15,806 bases of DNA. Source: DASUBV01 sp035763085 (GTDB taxonomy: Bacteria > Actinomycetota > Actinomycetes > Streptosporangiales > Streptosporangiaceae). Made by a program: the position numbers and the translations under genes. Positions 7,441 through 14,797 of this stretch are shown here, piece after piece; within the stretch, counting starts at the first letter, position 1, and every line of letters starts with the position of its first letter. The stretch is from contig DASUBV010000167.1 of the NCBI GenBank assembly GCA_035763085.1, positions 1-15,806 of the forward strand, in the 5' to 3' direction. The notes under the pieces are model-generated. The model was not told the DNA's origin. It made no database searches and saw nothing but the letters and a program-made list of their open reading frames with translations.

Positions 7441-8039
7441 CCTGCGCGAGAACCTCGCTCCGCGGCGCTCTGCAGTCAGGGCGACGCAGGCTCGCTGGGC
7501 GTGGCGAGCACACTGCCGGTAGCTGCACCACCGGTGATCGCACTGCCCGCGAGCACACGGCCCGCGAGCACGCTGCCCTGGCCCGGCGGCACCGCTCCGA
7601 CCGCGGCTCGGTCGCCGTGTTCACGGTGGTCTTCGCCATCGCCGTCGTCGCGCTGACCGCCCTCATCGTCGACGGCGGTGTCGCCATGAACGCAAAGGAG
7701 CGCGCCGCCGACATCGCCGGCCAGGCGGCCCGGGCCGCCGCCAGCAACATCGACGTCGTCGCGCTGCGCACTACTGGCAAGGCCAGCATCGGCCCCGGCG
7801 CCTGCGCGGCCGCCAGCCAGCTTGTCGCCTCCTATGCCAGTGCCGACAGCAGCGGCGTGGACCGGGTCGACAGCGTCACCATCAATTCCTGCTCGGCACC
7901 ACAGGGCAGCGAGACAGCGACCGTCCGGGTCGAGGTTGTCACCGAGCCTCTGGTTGGCGGGATCTTCGGCTCCGCCACCGAGTTCGCCACCCAGACCGCG
8001 ACCGCCGAGTGCGGGATCACGCAAGGAGGTAAGTGCTGA
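7434..8039 (+). CDS. TadG-like pseudopilin with long basic leader
   Basis: A 201-residue protein. A 58-residue hydrophilic, Arg/His-rich leader ends SDRGS (55-59), then the hydrophobic helix VAVFTVVFAIAVVALTALIV (60-79). Phe63 replaces the +5 Glu of the other pseudopilins, as is common in TadG-type proteins. The helix is followed by DGGVAMNAKERAADIAGQAA, which matches the TadG N-terminal pattern. The secreted part has cysteines at 124, 153, 193 and 201 (the last residue). The family's von Willebrand-type domain is absent, so this is a short form. The start ATG overlaps the previous gene by 7 nt (ATGCTGA), with GGAG at 7421-7424. An earlier in-frame start is possible but lies inside the preceding gene. 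The leader contains a duplicated TAREH segment (37-46). Confidence 0.75.
   Translation: MLTCARTSLRGALQSGRRRLAGRGEHTAGSCTTGDRTAREHTAREHAALARRHRSDRGSVAVFTVVFAIAVVALTALIVDGGVAMNAKERAADIAGQAARAAASNIDVVALRTTGKASIGPGACAAASQLVASYASADSSGVDRVDSVTINSCSAPQGSETATVRVEVVTEPLVGGIFGSATEFATQTATAECGITQGGKC
7542..7571 (+). repeat. Two tandem 15-nt TAREH-encoding units
   Basis: ACTGCCCGCGAGCAC is followed by ACGGCCCGCGAGCAC, two in-frame copies that each encode TAREH in the cytoplasmic leader of the TadG-like protein. They differ at one base. Confidence 0.85.
8023..8030 (+). promoter_or_regulatory. Near-consensus ribosome binding site inside the end of the TadG-like gene
   Basis: AAGGAGGT is a full match to the 16S rRNA tail complement and the strongest such site I see in the window. 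Its spacing is 8 nt to ATG 8039 but only 2 nt to GTG 8033, so it favours ATG 8039 as the start of the next gene. Confidence 0.8.
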
Positions 8040-10981
8040 TGGCGCCACCCATTGTCCGGTCGCGGCCGGCCCCGCAGCGGCAGCGCCGGTCCGCCGCCGA
8101 CATCATCATCGGCATGCTGGCCGTGCTGGCCCTCATCGCGCTGACCATCGGCGTGCCGTATGCCCTGGTCACCTTCCTGGGCCTGCCGATCCCGCACACC
8201 ATGCCGTCGATGTCGGACTTCAGTCACCAGCTCGACGTCTTCGCGATCATGAAGGTGCTGTCGGTGCTGGTCTGGCTGGCCTGGCTGCAGCTGGTGTGCT
8301 GCGTGATCGCCGAGATCCGCGCCGCGGTCCGCAACGTCGGCGTGCCGGCCCAGATCCCGCTGGCCGGCGGCACCCAGATGCTGGTGCACCGTCTGGTCAC
8401 TGCCGCCCTGCTGCTGGTCACCGCGTCGGCCGTGCTCGCGCCGGCGCTGGCCCAGCACGCCACCCCGGCGCCCGCCAGGCCCGTTACTGCGTCCGCTTCT
8501 GTGACCCCCGGGCCGTCGCTGCGCGGACAGCCGGACGGCCGGGCTGCCGCAACGCCGGCGGCGGCCGCCGACCAGGCGGCGCACCACCAGGCGGTGGAGA
8601 AGATCTACGTGGTCAAGCCGCCGGTCGGGCGCTACCACGAGAGCCTGTGGGAGATCGCGCATAACCACCTCGGCGATGGCCGGCGGTACCGCGAGATCTT
8701 CGAGATGAACTCCGACCGGGTCCAGCCGGACGGGACGAAGCTCACCATCTCCAGCCTGATCCGGCCCGGCTGGGTGCTGCACATGCCGCGCGACGCGCAC
8801 GGCCCCGGCATTGAGGTGGTCCGGCCCGGCCATGAGCACGGGCATGCCGGCGGCGCGGATCACCAGGCCGGGCACGGTGCTAGCCATCACGAGGCAGGGC
8901 ACCAGGGGGCCAGCCTGGGCGGCGCCGCCAGCCAGAACGGTGCCGGCAGCGGCGCCGGAGGCCAGCGCGGGGCGGTCGCCGCCCCCGCGGCGCACGCCGG
9001 GCACCACCTCAGCTACCCCGAGGACCTGGCCGCGGCCTCACTGCTGGCCGCCGGGGTGCTGTCGGCGCTGGGCCGCCGCCGCCGCGAGCAGCTGTGGCGG
9101 CGCGCATTCGGCCGCCAGATCGCCGTCCCGGACGCCGAGGCCGCGGACGCCGAGGCGGCCCTCCGGCTCGGCGCGCACGAGCCCGCGACGCTGCTGCTGG
9201 ACACCGGCCTGCGGCACCTGTCCAGCGCGCTGGGGCAGGCGGGCCGTACCCCGCCGACAGTCGTCGCGGCCCATCTCAGCGGCGAGAACCTCGACCTGTG
9301 GGTGGCCCCGGCCGACCTGGCCCCGCCCGCTCCGTGGACGGCCGTCGGCGACGGGCAGGTGTGGCGGCTGCCGTTCGCCGCCCTGCAGCGCCTGGACGCC
9401 GGGCAGGTGGCCAGCGCGGCCGCCCCGTTCCCTGGCCTGGTCTCGCTGGGCACCGACAGCGGCGGGCGGGTGCTGGTCGACCTGGAGGCGGCGCACGGGC
9501 TGATCTGCGTCAGCGGGCCGCAGGAGACCGTGACCGCCGCCCTGTCCGCGATGGCCGTGGAACTGGCGACCAACCGCTGGTCGGACCGGATGAGCATCAC
9601 GCTGGTCGGCTTCGGCGAGGACCTGACCCTGCTGGCCCCCGACCGGATCACGGCTGTCGCCTCGCTGGCCGAGGCGCTGCCCGGCCTGGAGGCGCGGGCC
9701 GCGCAGGTGGCCGACGCGCTGGCCGCCTCCGGAATCGGGTCGGTGCTCACCGGCCGGTCGCTGGGCATCAACCCGGATGCGTGGGCGCCGCATTACCTGA
9801 TCATGGCGACCCCGCCGGCGCCCGAGGAGCAGCAGCGGCTGCTGGCGCTGGCCACGGTCCGGCACGCCGCCGCGGCCGGGTACGTGGTGGCCGGCGACGT
9901 GCCCGGCGCCGCATGGACCTGGCAGCTCACCGGCGAGGGACAGCTCACCGCCGACCTGCTCGGCTTCGACGTGCAGGCGCAACTGCTGCCACCCCGCCAG
10001 CACGCGGCCCTGGTGGAGCTGTTCCGGACGGCGGCCGAGCCGGCCGGGCCGGTCCTGGACCCGCTGCCCTCCGGCGGCCCGGCGGCGGTGCCGGCCGCGC
10101 ACCTGGAGCCGGGCTCGGTCCTGCCAGCCGAGGTCACGATGCTCGGGCAGGCGGCTGTCCGTGCTCCCGGCATCATCGAGCCCGACCGCGTGGCGCAGGT
10201 GACCGAGCTGGTCATGTACCTGGCCGCGCACCCTGACGGCGTGCACCCGAATGTGCTGACCGGGACGCTGTGGCCGCGCGGCGTGACCGCCGAGGTGCGC
10301 GAGGCCGCGTTCGGCCGGGCCCGTGAATGGCTGGGTGAGGACGCGGCAGGCCGCCCGAACCTGGACACCGACTCCGCCGGGCGGCTGCGCCTGGGGGAGG
10401 GCGTCCGGGTGGACTGGCTGGTGTTCCGGGCGCTGGCCGGGCTGGCCGAGCAGGCCCGCGCGCAGGGACAGCTCGCCGCCGGCGGGGCTGGCGGGCCGGG
10501 CGGTCTGGGCGGCCCGGGCAGTATGGGCGGTCTGAGCGGGGGCGGCGCGAGCCCTGCGGCCGCGATGGCCGAGGAAGAGCGCTACCTGGCCCGGGCCCTG
10601 GACCTGGTCGGCGGTCCGCTGCTGGCCGGGCGCGACGCCGGCCGCTATGCCTGGCTGGCCGCCGACGGGCTGGAGTACGAGGTCGCCGCCAGGGTCGCGG
10701 ACGCGGCGCACCGGCTGGTCACGCTGCGGCTGGAGGCCGGCCAGGCGGCCCCGGCCATGGACGCGGCCAGGGCCGGGCTGCGGCTCGCCTTCGCCGACGA
10801 GCTGCTCTGGCGCGACCTGCTGCTGGCCGCGCACGCGACCGGGGACGCTCATCTGGTGCGCTCGGTGGTGGATGAGGTCTGCGCCCGGACTGCGCTGGAT
10901 GAGGTGCTGCCCCGGATGGCGCCCGAGACCGAGGCGCTCATCGACGAGATCTGCCCGTCCTGGCGCACCTCGGTGGCCTAG
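8039..10981 (+). CDS. Membrane-anchored LysM-like / SARP winged-helix / BTAD putative regulator
   Basis: A 980-residue multidomain protein ending the pilus operon. Hydrophobic segments lie at about 20-44, 66-92 and 116-137, with a weaker one at about 329-345 followed by RRRRE. A LysM-like domain at 189-250 (SLWEIAHNHLGDGRRYREIF; IRPGWVLHMP) lies after TM3, so charge rules place it outside the cell, where LysM binds peptidoglycan. Residues 264-323 are Gly/His-rich (11 His). Residues about 480-660 resemble a P-loop NTPase fold, but SGPQETVTAA stands where Walker A should be. Residues about 715-795 look like an OmpR/SARP winged helix (VTELVMYLAAHPDGVHPNVL, LTGTLWPRG), and about 796-975 like a BTAD helical repeat region. 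The start overlaps the previous stop (TGATG). Related LysM-BTAD proteins are known in actinobacteria. Membrane topology and regulatory role are inferred, and target promoters are unknown. Confidence 0.78.
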   Translation: MAPPIVRSRPAPQRQRRSAADIIIGMLAVLALIALTIGVPYALVTFLGLPIPHTMPSMSDFSHQLDVFAIMKVLSVLVWLAWLQLVCCVIAEIRAAVRNVGVPAQIPLAGGTQMLVHRLVTAALLLVTASAVLAPALAQHATPAPARPVTASASVTPGPSLRGQPDGRAAATPAAAADQAAHHQAVEKIYVVKPPVGRYHESLWEIAHNHLGDGRRYREIFEMNSDRVQPDGTKLTISSLIRPGWVLHMPRDAHGPGIEVVRPGHEHGHAGGADHQAGHGASHHEAGHQGASLGGAASQNGAGSGAGGQRGAVAAPAAHAGHHLSYPEDLAAASLLAAGVLSALGRRRREQLWRRAFGRQIAVPDAEAADAEAALRLGAHEPATLLLDTGLRHLSSALGQAGRTPPTVVAAHLSGENLDLWVAPADLAPPAPWTAVGDGQVWRLPFAALQRLDAGQVASAAAPFPGLVSLGTDSGGRVLVDLEAAHGLICVSGPQETVTAALSAMAVELATNRWSDRMSITLVGFGEDLTLLAPDRITAVASLAEALPGLEARAAQVADALAASGIGSVLTGRSLGINPDAWAPHYLIMATPPAPEEQQRLLALATVRHAAAAGYVVAGDVPGAAWTWQLTGEGQLTADLLGFDVQAQLLPPRQHAALVELFRTAAEPAGPVLDPLPSGGPAAVPAAHLEPGSVLPAEVTMLGQAAVRAPGIIEPDRVAQVTELVMYLAAHPDGVHPNVLTGTLWPRGVTAEVREAAFGRAREWLGEDAAGRPNLDTDSAGRLRLGEGVRVDWLVFRALAGLAEQARAQGQLAAGGAGGPGGLGGPGSMGGLSGGGASPAAAMAEEERYLARALDLVGGPLLAGRDAGRYAWLAADGLEYEVAARVADAAHRLVTLRLEAGQAAPAMDAARAGLRLAFADELLWRDLLLAAHATGDAHLVRSVVDEVCARTALDEVLPRMAPETEALIDEICPSWRTSVA

Positions 10982-11026
10982 CCAGCCGGACTCCGGGCTC
11001 GGGGTGGGACGGTCCGCTATCGTCGG

Positions 11027-11056
11027 GTGCTGGCGTGGCGGGCCGCCCGCCAGCAC
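11027..11056 (+). terminator. GC-rich hairpin between the pilus operon and murB
   Basis: GTGCTGGCG (11027-11035) pairs exactly with CGCCAGCAC (11048-11056). Inside, GGC (11037-11039) pairs with GCC (11045-11047), leaving one bulged T and a 5-nt loop: 12 bp in all. No T-run follows, so it could be an actinobacterial-type terminator of the pilus operon or a structure in the murB leader. TATCGT at 11018-11023 resembles a -10 box for murB, which would put the hairpin in the murB 5' leader. The rest of 10982-11080 shows nothing clear. Confidence 0.5.
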
Positions 11057-11080
11057 GCCCACCTCTGAACCGGAGTAGCC

Positions 11081-12217
11081 GTGTCCGTAGTCGGTGCGCA
11101 GGCCGCGCTCAGCGCGCACACCACGCTGGGCCTCGGCGGCCCGGCCGGCCGCCTGGTCGAGGCCGCAGCGGAGGAACAGCTGGTTGAGGCCGTCCGCGCG
11201 GCTGACGCGGCCGGCGAGCCGGTCCTGGTGCTGGGCGGCGGCAGCAACCTGGTCGTCGCGGATGCCGGGTTCAGCGGCACCGTCGTCCGGGTGGCCAGCC
11301 GGTCAATAACGACCATCAGTAACGAAACGGCCGATGGCCGGTCCGCCGTCACCGTGTCGGTCGCCGCGGGCGAGCCGTGGGACGGCCTGGTCGCGTGGAG
11401 CGTGGCCGAGGGCCTGGCGGGCCTGGAGTGCCTGTCCGGGATCCCCGGCCTGGCCGGGGCCACGCCGATCCAGAATGTCGGTGCCTACGGGCAGGAGGTG
11501 GCCCAGACGATCACCGCCGTCCGGGCCTACGACCGGGACACCGGCCAGGTCGTCACCCTGACCAGTGCCCAGTGCGGGTTCGGGTACCGGACTAGCATGC
11601 TCAAGCGCGTGGCCGCCGCGGCTGGCGCGGCCACCGGGCGCTACGTCGTGCTGGAGGTGAGCTTCGCGCTGCGCCGCGCGGCCGGGCCGGGCCAGCCGGG
11701 ACTGTCGCAGCCAGTCCGCTACCCGCAGCTGGCCGCGACGCTGGGGGTGGCGGCAGGGGACCGGGTGCCGCTAGAGCAGGCCCGGCAGGCGGTCCTGGAC
11801 TTGCGCCGGAGCAAGGGCATGGTGCTGGACCCCGCCGACCCCGACACGCGCAGTGCCGGCTCGTTCTTCACCAACCCGGTGCTGACCGCGGCGCAGTTCG
11901 CGGCGCTGCGGGAGCGGGCCGCCCGCCGGCTCGGGCCCGCCGTGGCGGTCCCGCACTTCCCCGGCGGGGATGCCGCGCCCGAGGGAGCGGTGAAGGTACC
12001 CGCCGCCTGGCTGATCGAGAAGGCCGGCTTCGCCCGGGGCTACCCGGACGGCGGGACGGTCCGCATCTCGACCAAGCACACCCTGGCGCTGACCAACCCG
12101 GGCTCCGGCACGACCGCCGCGCTGCTGGCCCTGGCCAGGGAGATCACCGCGGGGGTGCGGGCCGCGTTCGGGGTGGACCTGGTGAACGAGCCCACCCTGG
12201 TCGGCGTCACCCTCTAG
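11081..12217 (+). CDS. murB: UDP-N-acetylenolpyruvoylglucosamine reductase MurB
   Basis: A 378-residue cytoplasmic flavoenzyme that reduces UDP-GlcNAc-enolpyruvate to UDP-MurNAc with NADPH, the second committed step of peptidoglycan precursor synthesis. The FAD-binding motif GGGSN is at 52-56. GLECLSGIPGLAGATPIQNV (113-132) is the conserved FAD-domain segment. GYRTSMLK (168-175) supplies the Arg equivalent to E. coli Arg159. SAGSFFTNP (258-266) carries the catalytic Ser at 261. NEPTLVG (369-375) holds the catalytic Glu370. The length is normal and all key residues are present. The GTG start has CGGAG at 11071-11075. It stands apart from the pilus operon by 97 nt including a hairpin, so it may have its own promoter. 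It converges on the next gene and overlaps it by 11 bp. Confidence 0.96.
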   Translation: MSVVGAQAALSAHTTLGLGGPAGRLVEAAAEEQLVEAVRAADAAGEPVLVLGGGSNLVVADAGFSGTVVRVASRSITTISNETADGRSAVTVSVAAGEPWDGLVAWSVAEGLAGLECLSGIPGLAGATPIQNVGAYGQEVAQTITAVRAYDRDTGQVVTLTSAQCGFGYRTSMLKRVAAAAGAATGRYVVLEVSFALRRAAGPGQPGLSQPVRYPQLAATLGVAAGDRVPLEQARQAVLDLRRSKGMVLDPADPDTRSAGSFFTNPVLTAAQFAALRERAARRLGPAVAVPHFPGGDAAPEGAVKVPAAWLIEKAGFARGYPDGGTVRISTKHTLALTNPGSGTTAALLALAREITAGVRAAFGVDLVNEPTLVGVTL

Positions 12218-13292
12218 AGTCACGGGGCGCCGGGATCAGGCGGCGTGCGTGCGAGCCTGCCGGGACCTCCTCGGGGTCGTCGGCGGCCAGCCACGCGTCG
12301 ATGCCGGCCAGCAGGCCGGACTTGACCTGCGCCGGGGCCGCCGAGCCGGTGACCGACATCCGGGCCAGATCGGCGAGCTGCGCATCGCTCAGCCCGTGCA
12401 CGACGCGCGCGAGCTCGTACTGGGCGGTGAGCCGGGGACCGAACAGGAGCGGGTCGTCGGCGCCGAGCGCGATCGGCACCCCCGCGGCGCGCAGCCGCAG
12501 CAGCGGCACGTCCGAGGGCGTTGCCGCCACGCCCAGGGCTACGTTGGATGCCGGGCAGACCTCCAGAGTGGTCCCGGCGGCGGCCAGGCGGCCCAGCAAC
12601 TCGGGGTCGCCGGCCGCGGCAACGCCGTGCCCGATCCGGTCCGCGTGCAGGTCATCGAGGCAGGCCCGGACGCTGGCCGGGCCGCACAGCTCCCCGCCGT
12701 GCGGGACCAGGCGCAGCCCCGCCCGGCGGGCGATCCGGAACGCCGGGATGAAATCCGCCACCGTGCCGCGGCGCTCGTCGTTGCTCAGCCCGAAGCCGGT
12801 CACGCCGTGGCCGGCGTAGGCGGCGGCCAGCCGGGCCAGCGTCCGGGCATCCAGGGGGTGCCTGGTCCGGTTGGCGGCCACGATGATGCCGATCCCCACG
12901 CCGGAGTCAGCGCTGGCCGCGGCAGCCGCGTCGAGAATCAGCTCCAGCAGCGGCGTCAGCCCCCCGAACCGGTGCGCGTACCCGGAGGGGTCGACCTGGA
13001 TCTCCAGCCACCCTGAGCCATCCACGCCCTCGTCCTGCGCGGCCTCGGCGATCAGCCGGCGAATATCGGCCGGGGTGCGGACGACCGAGCGGGCGGTGTC
13101 ATACAGCCGCTGAAAGCGGAACCAGCCGCGCTCGTCGGCCGCGCTGAGCTGGGGCGGCCACTCGGTGACCAGCGCCTCGGGCAGGTGAATGCCATGCTCG
13201 GCGGCGAGCTCCACCAGCGTGCCGTGCCGCATCGACCCGGTGAAGTGAAGATGCAGGTGCGCCTTGGGGAGCGCGGCAAGCGGCCGGGACAT
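12207..13292 (-). CDS. add: Adenosine deaminase-family protein
   Basis: A 361-residue metal-dependent deaminase that would convert adenosine (or deoxyadenosine) to inosine in purine salvage. The metal-binding HxH lies in PKAHLHLHFTGS (9-20; His14 and His16). The family HAGE motif appears as PHGGE (197-201), retaining the ligand His and the catalytic Glu201. DRIGHG (218-223) has the catalytic-loop His222, and CPASN (246-250) is conserved. GADDP (277-281) supplies the metal Asp pair. The FTGS and HGGE variants are ones I associate with actinobacterial members, and some adenosine deaminase-like proteins act on other amino-purines, so substrate is not certain. The ATG at 13292 has no strong ribosome binding site. 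It lies 69 nt downstream of the aminotransferase gene and is probably co-transcribed with it. Confidence 0.88.
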   Translation of the reverse strand: MSRPLAALPKAHLHLHFTGSMRHGTLVELAAEHGIHLPEALVTEWPPQLSAADERGWFRFQRLYDTARSVVRTPADIRRLIAEAAQDEGVDGSGWLEIQVDPSGYAHRFGGLTPLLELILDAAAAASADSGVGIGIIVAANRTRHPLDARTLARLAAAYAGHGVTGFGLSNDERRGTVADFIPAFRIARRAGLRLVPHGGELCGPASVRACLDDLHADRIGHGVAAAGDPELLGRLAAAGTTLEVCPASNVALGVAATPSDVPLLRLRAAGVPIALGADDPLLFGPRLTAQYELARVVHGLSDAQLADLARMSVTGSAAPAQVKSGLLAGIDAWLAADDPEEVPAGSHARRLIPAPRDSRG

Positions 13293-13361
13293 CGGCTCAT
13301 TCTGGCAGAGTCGCGGGCCCGCGGGGCGGTCGCGGCGCGAGGCCTGCGGGCCGCTCTGCTC

Positions 13362-14582
13362 CTAGCGCGCCTCAGCCAGGAGCTTGGCCAGCCGGCCGAT
13401 GCCCTCCTCCAGGTCGGCGTCGCTCAGCGCGCTCGACAGCCGGAAGTACCCGTCAGTCCCGAACGCCTCGCCCGGCACGACCGCCACGTCAGCCTCGTCC
13501 AGCACCAGCTCCGCGAGCTCGCTGCTGCTGGCCGGATGCCGTCCGGCCAGCTCCTTGCCCAGCACTCCCCTGACCGAGGGGTAGCAGTAGAAAGCACCCT
13601 CGGGCAGCGGGCAGGTGACGCCGGGGACCTCGTTCAGCATCGCGGTCATGAGCTGGCGGCGCCGGTCGAAGGCGGTGCGCATCTGCGCGACGGCCGACAG
13701 GTCGCCGCTGACCGCCGCCAGCGCCGCGGCCTGGGCCACGTTGCAGACGTTGGAGGTGGCGTGCGACTGGAAGTTAGTGGCCGCCTTGATCACGTCGGCC
13801 GGGCCGATCATCCAGCCGACCCGCCAGCCGGTCATGGCATAGGTCTTCGCGGTCCCGTTCAGGACGACGCAGCGGTCGGCCAGCTCGGGAACAACCACCG
13901 GCATGGAGACAAACCGGGCGCTGCCGTAGACCAGGTGCTCGTAGATCTCGTCGGTGATGACCCAGATCCCGCTGGCCGCAGCCCACCGGCCGATCTCGGC
14001 CACCAGCCCGGGCGGGTAGACCGCGCCGGTCGGGTTAGACGGCGAGACGAACAGCAGCACCTTGGTCCGCTCGGTGCGGTGCGCCTCCAGCTGCTCGACC
14101 GATACCTGGTAGCCACTGGACTCGTCGGTCATGACCGGGACCGGGACGCCGCCCGCCAGGGCGATGGACTCCGGGTAGGTGGTCCAGTACGGGGTCGGCA
14201 TCAGCACCTCGTCGCCCGGGTCGAGAAGCGTGGCAAATGCCTGGTAGACGGCCTGCTTGCCGCCGTTGGTGATCAGCACCTGGCCGGGCTGGACCTGCAG
14301 GGAGCTGTCGCGGGCCGTCTTGGCCGCGACCGCCTCGCGCAGCTCGGGCAGCCCGGCGGCCGGGGTGTACTTATGGAACCGCGGGACCGAGCAGGCTCGG
14401 GCGGCCGCCTCGACGATGTAGCCGGGCGTCGGGAAATCGGGCTCGCCGGCTCCGAAGCCGATGACCGGGCGGCCCGCGGCCTTGAGCGCCTTAGCCTTGG
14501 CGTCGACGGCCAGCGTGGCTGACTCGGTGATCGCTGAAATCCGGGCCGAGATCCTGCGGTGTGCGGAAGCCATGTGATCCAT
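13362..14582 (-). CDS. aspC: Class I pyridoxal-phosphate aspartate aminotransferase
   Basis: A 406-residue class I aminotransferase, most like the Thermus-type gamma subgroup of aspartate aminotransferases, linking aspartate/oxaloacetate with glutamate/2-oxoglutarate. Visible motifs, numbered from ATG 14582, are GFGAGEPDFPTP (42-53), KYTPAAGLPELR (71-82), SNPTG (182-186), ITDEIYEHLVY (209-219), TAKTYAMTGWRVGW (244-257) with the PLP lysine at 246, and YFRLS (379-383) with the carboxylate-binding Arg381. It could also accept prephenate, as some of this subgroup do. ATG 14582 has GGGA at suitable spacing, while ATG 14573 (MASAHRR) is nearly as good. The frame opens further to 14678, but that stretch shows no homology-like sequence. 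It is transcribed away from tRNA-Trp and probably with the deaminase gene. Confidence 0.92.
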   Translation of the reverse strand: MDHMASAHRRISARISAITESATLAVDAKAKALKAAGRPVIGFGAGEPDFPTPGYIVEAAARACSVPRFHKYTPAAGLPELREAVAAKTARDSSLQVQPGQVLITNGGKQAVYQAFATLLDPGDEVLMPTPYWTTYPESIALAGGVPVPVMTDESSGYQVSVEQLEAHRTERTKVLLFVSPSNPTGAVYPPGLVAEIGRWAAASGIWVITDEIYEHLVYGSARFVSMPVVVPELADRCVVLNGTAKTYAMTGWRVGWMIGPADVIKAATNFQSHATSNVCNVAQAAALAAVSGDLSAVAQMRTAFDRRRQLMTAMLNEVPGVTCPLPEGAFYCYPSVRGVLGKELAGRHPASSSELAELVLDEADVAVVPGEAFGTDGYFRLSSALSDADLEEGIGRLAKLLAEAR

Positions 14583-14655
14583 CGTCGCATCCCGGGCCCC
14601 GCCGCTGTCGCAAGGCCACGCCATGGGGCCCATTTGCTGTGTTCGCGTCGATCGG

Positions 14656-14685
14656 TTCGACTGCGGACGCCGGGACACGTAGACT
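14656..14685 (+). promoter_or_regulatory. Candidate promoter for tRNA-Trp and secE
   Basis: TAGACT (14680-14685) is a good actinobacterial -10 box. TTCGAC (14656-14661), 18 nt upstream, is a weak -35. Transcription would begin near 14692, giving a leader of about 105 nt before the tRNA. The 215-nt divergent spacer (14583-14797) must also hold the aminotransferase promoter on the other strand, which I cannot pinpoint. Confidence 0.35.
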
Positions 14686-14797
14686 TCTGGCTCTGGTGGT
14701 AACCCACCGGGTGGTCCGTGCGCGCCTTGCTTCCGCGTGGCTATAGGTCACAGTGCCTGTAGCTCATGCTGACGGCTGGGCAACCGCAGGCCAGCAC

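Noticed and set aside
8033..8038. GTG 8033 as start of the LysM/BTAD gene
   Set aside because: Only 2 nt from the AAGGAGGT site; ATG 8039 has proper 8-nt spacing. The two differ by only two residues.
9038..11119. 693-codon open minus-strand frame opposite the LysM/BTAD gene
   Set aside because: Composition is Gln/Arg/Gly-rich mirror sequence, with no motifs, and it spans the intergenic hairpin.
14583..14678. 32-residue N-terminal extension of the aminotransferase
   Set aside because: It has no family-like sequence, and the conserved region begins after ATG 14582/14573.
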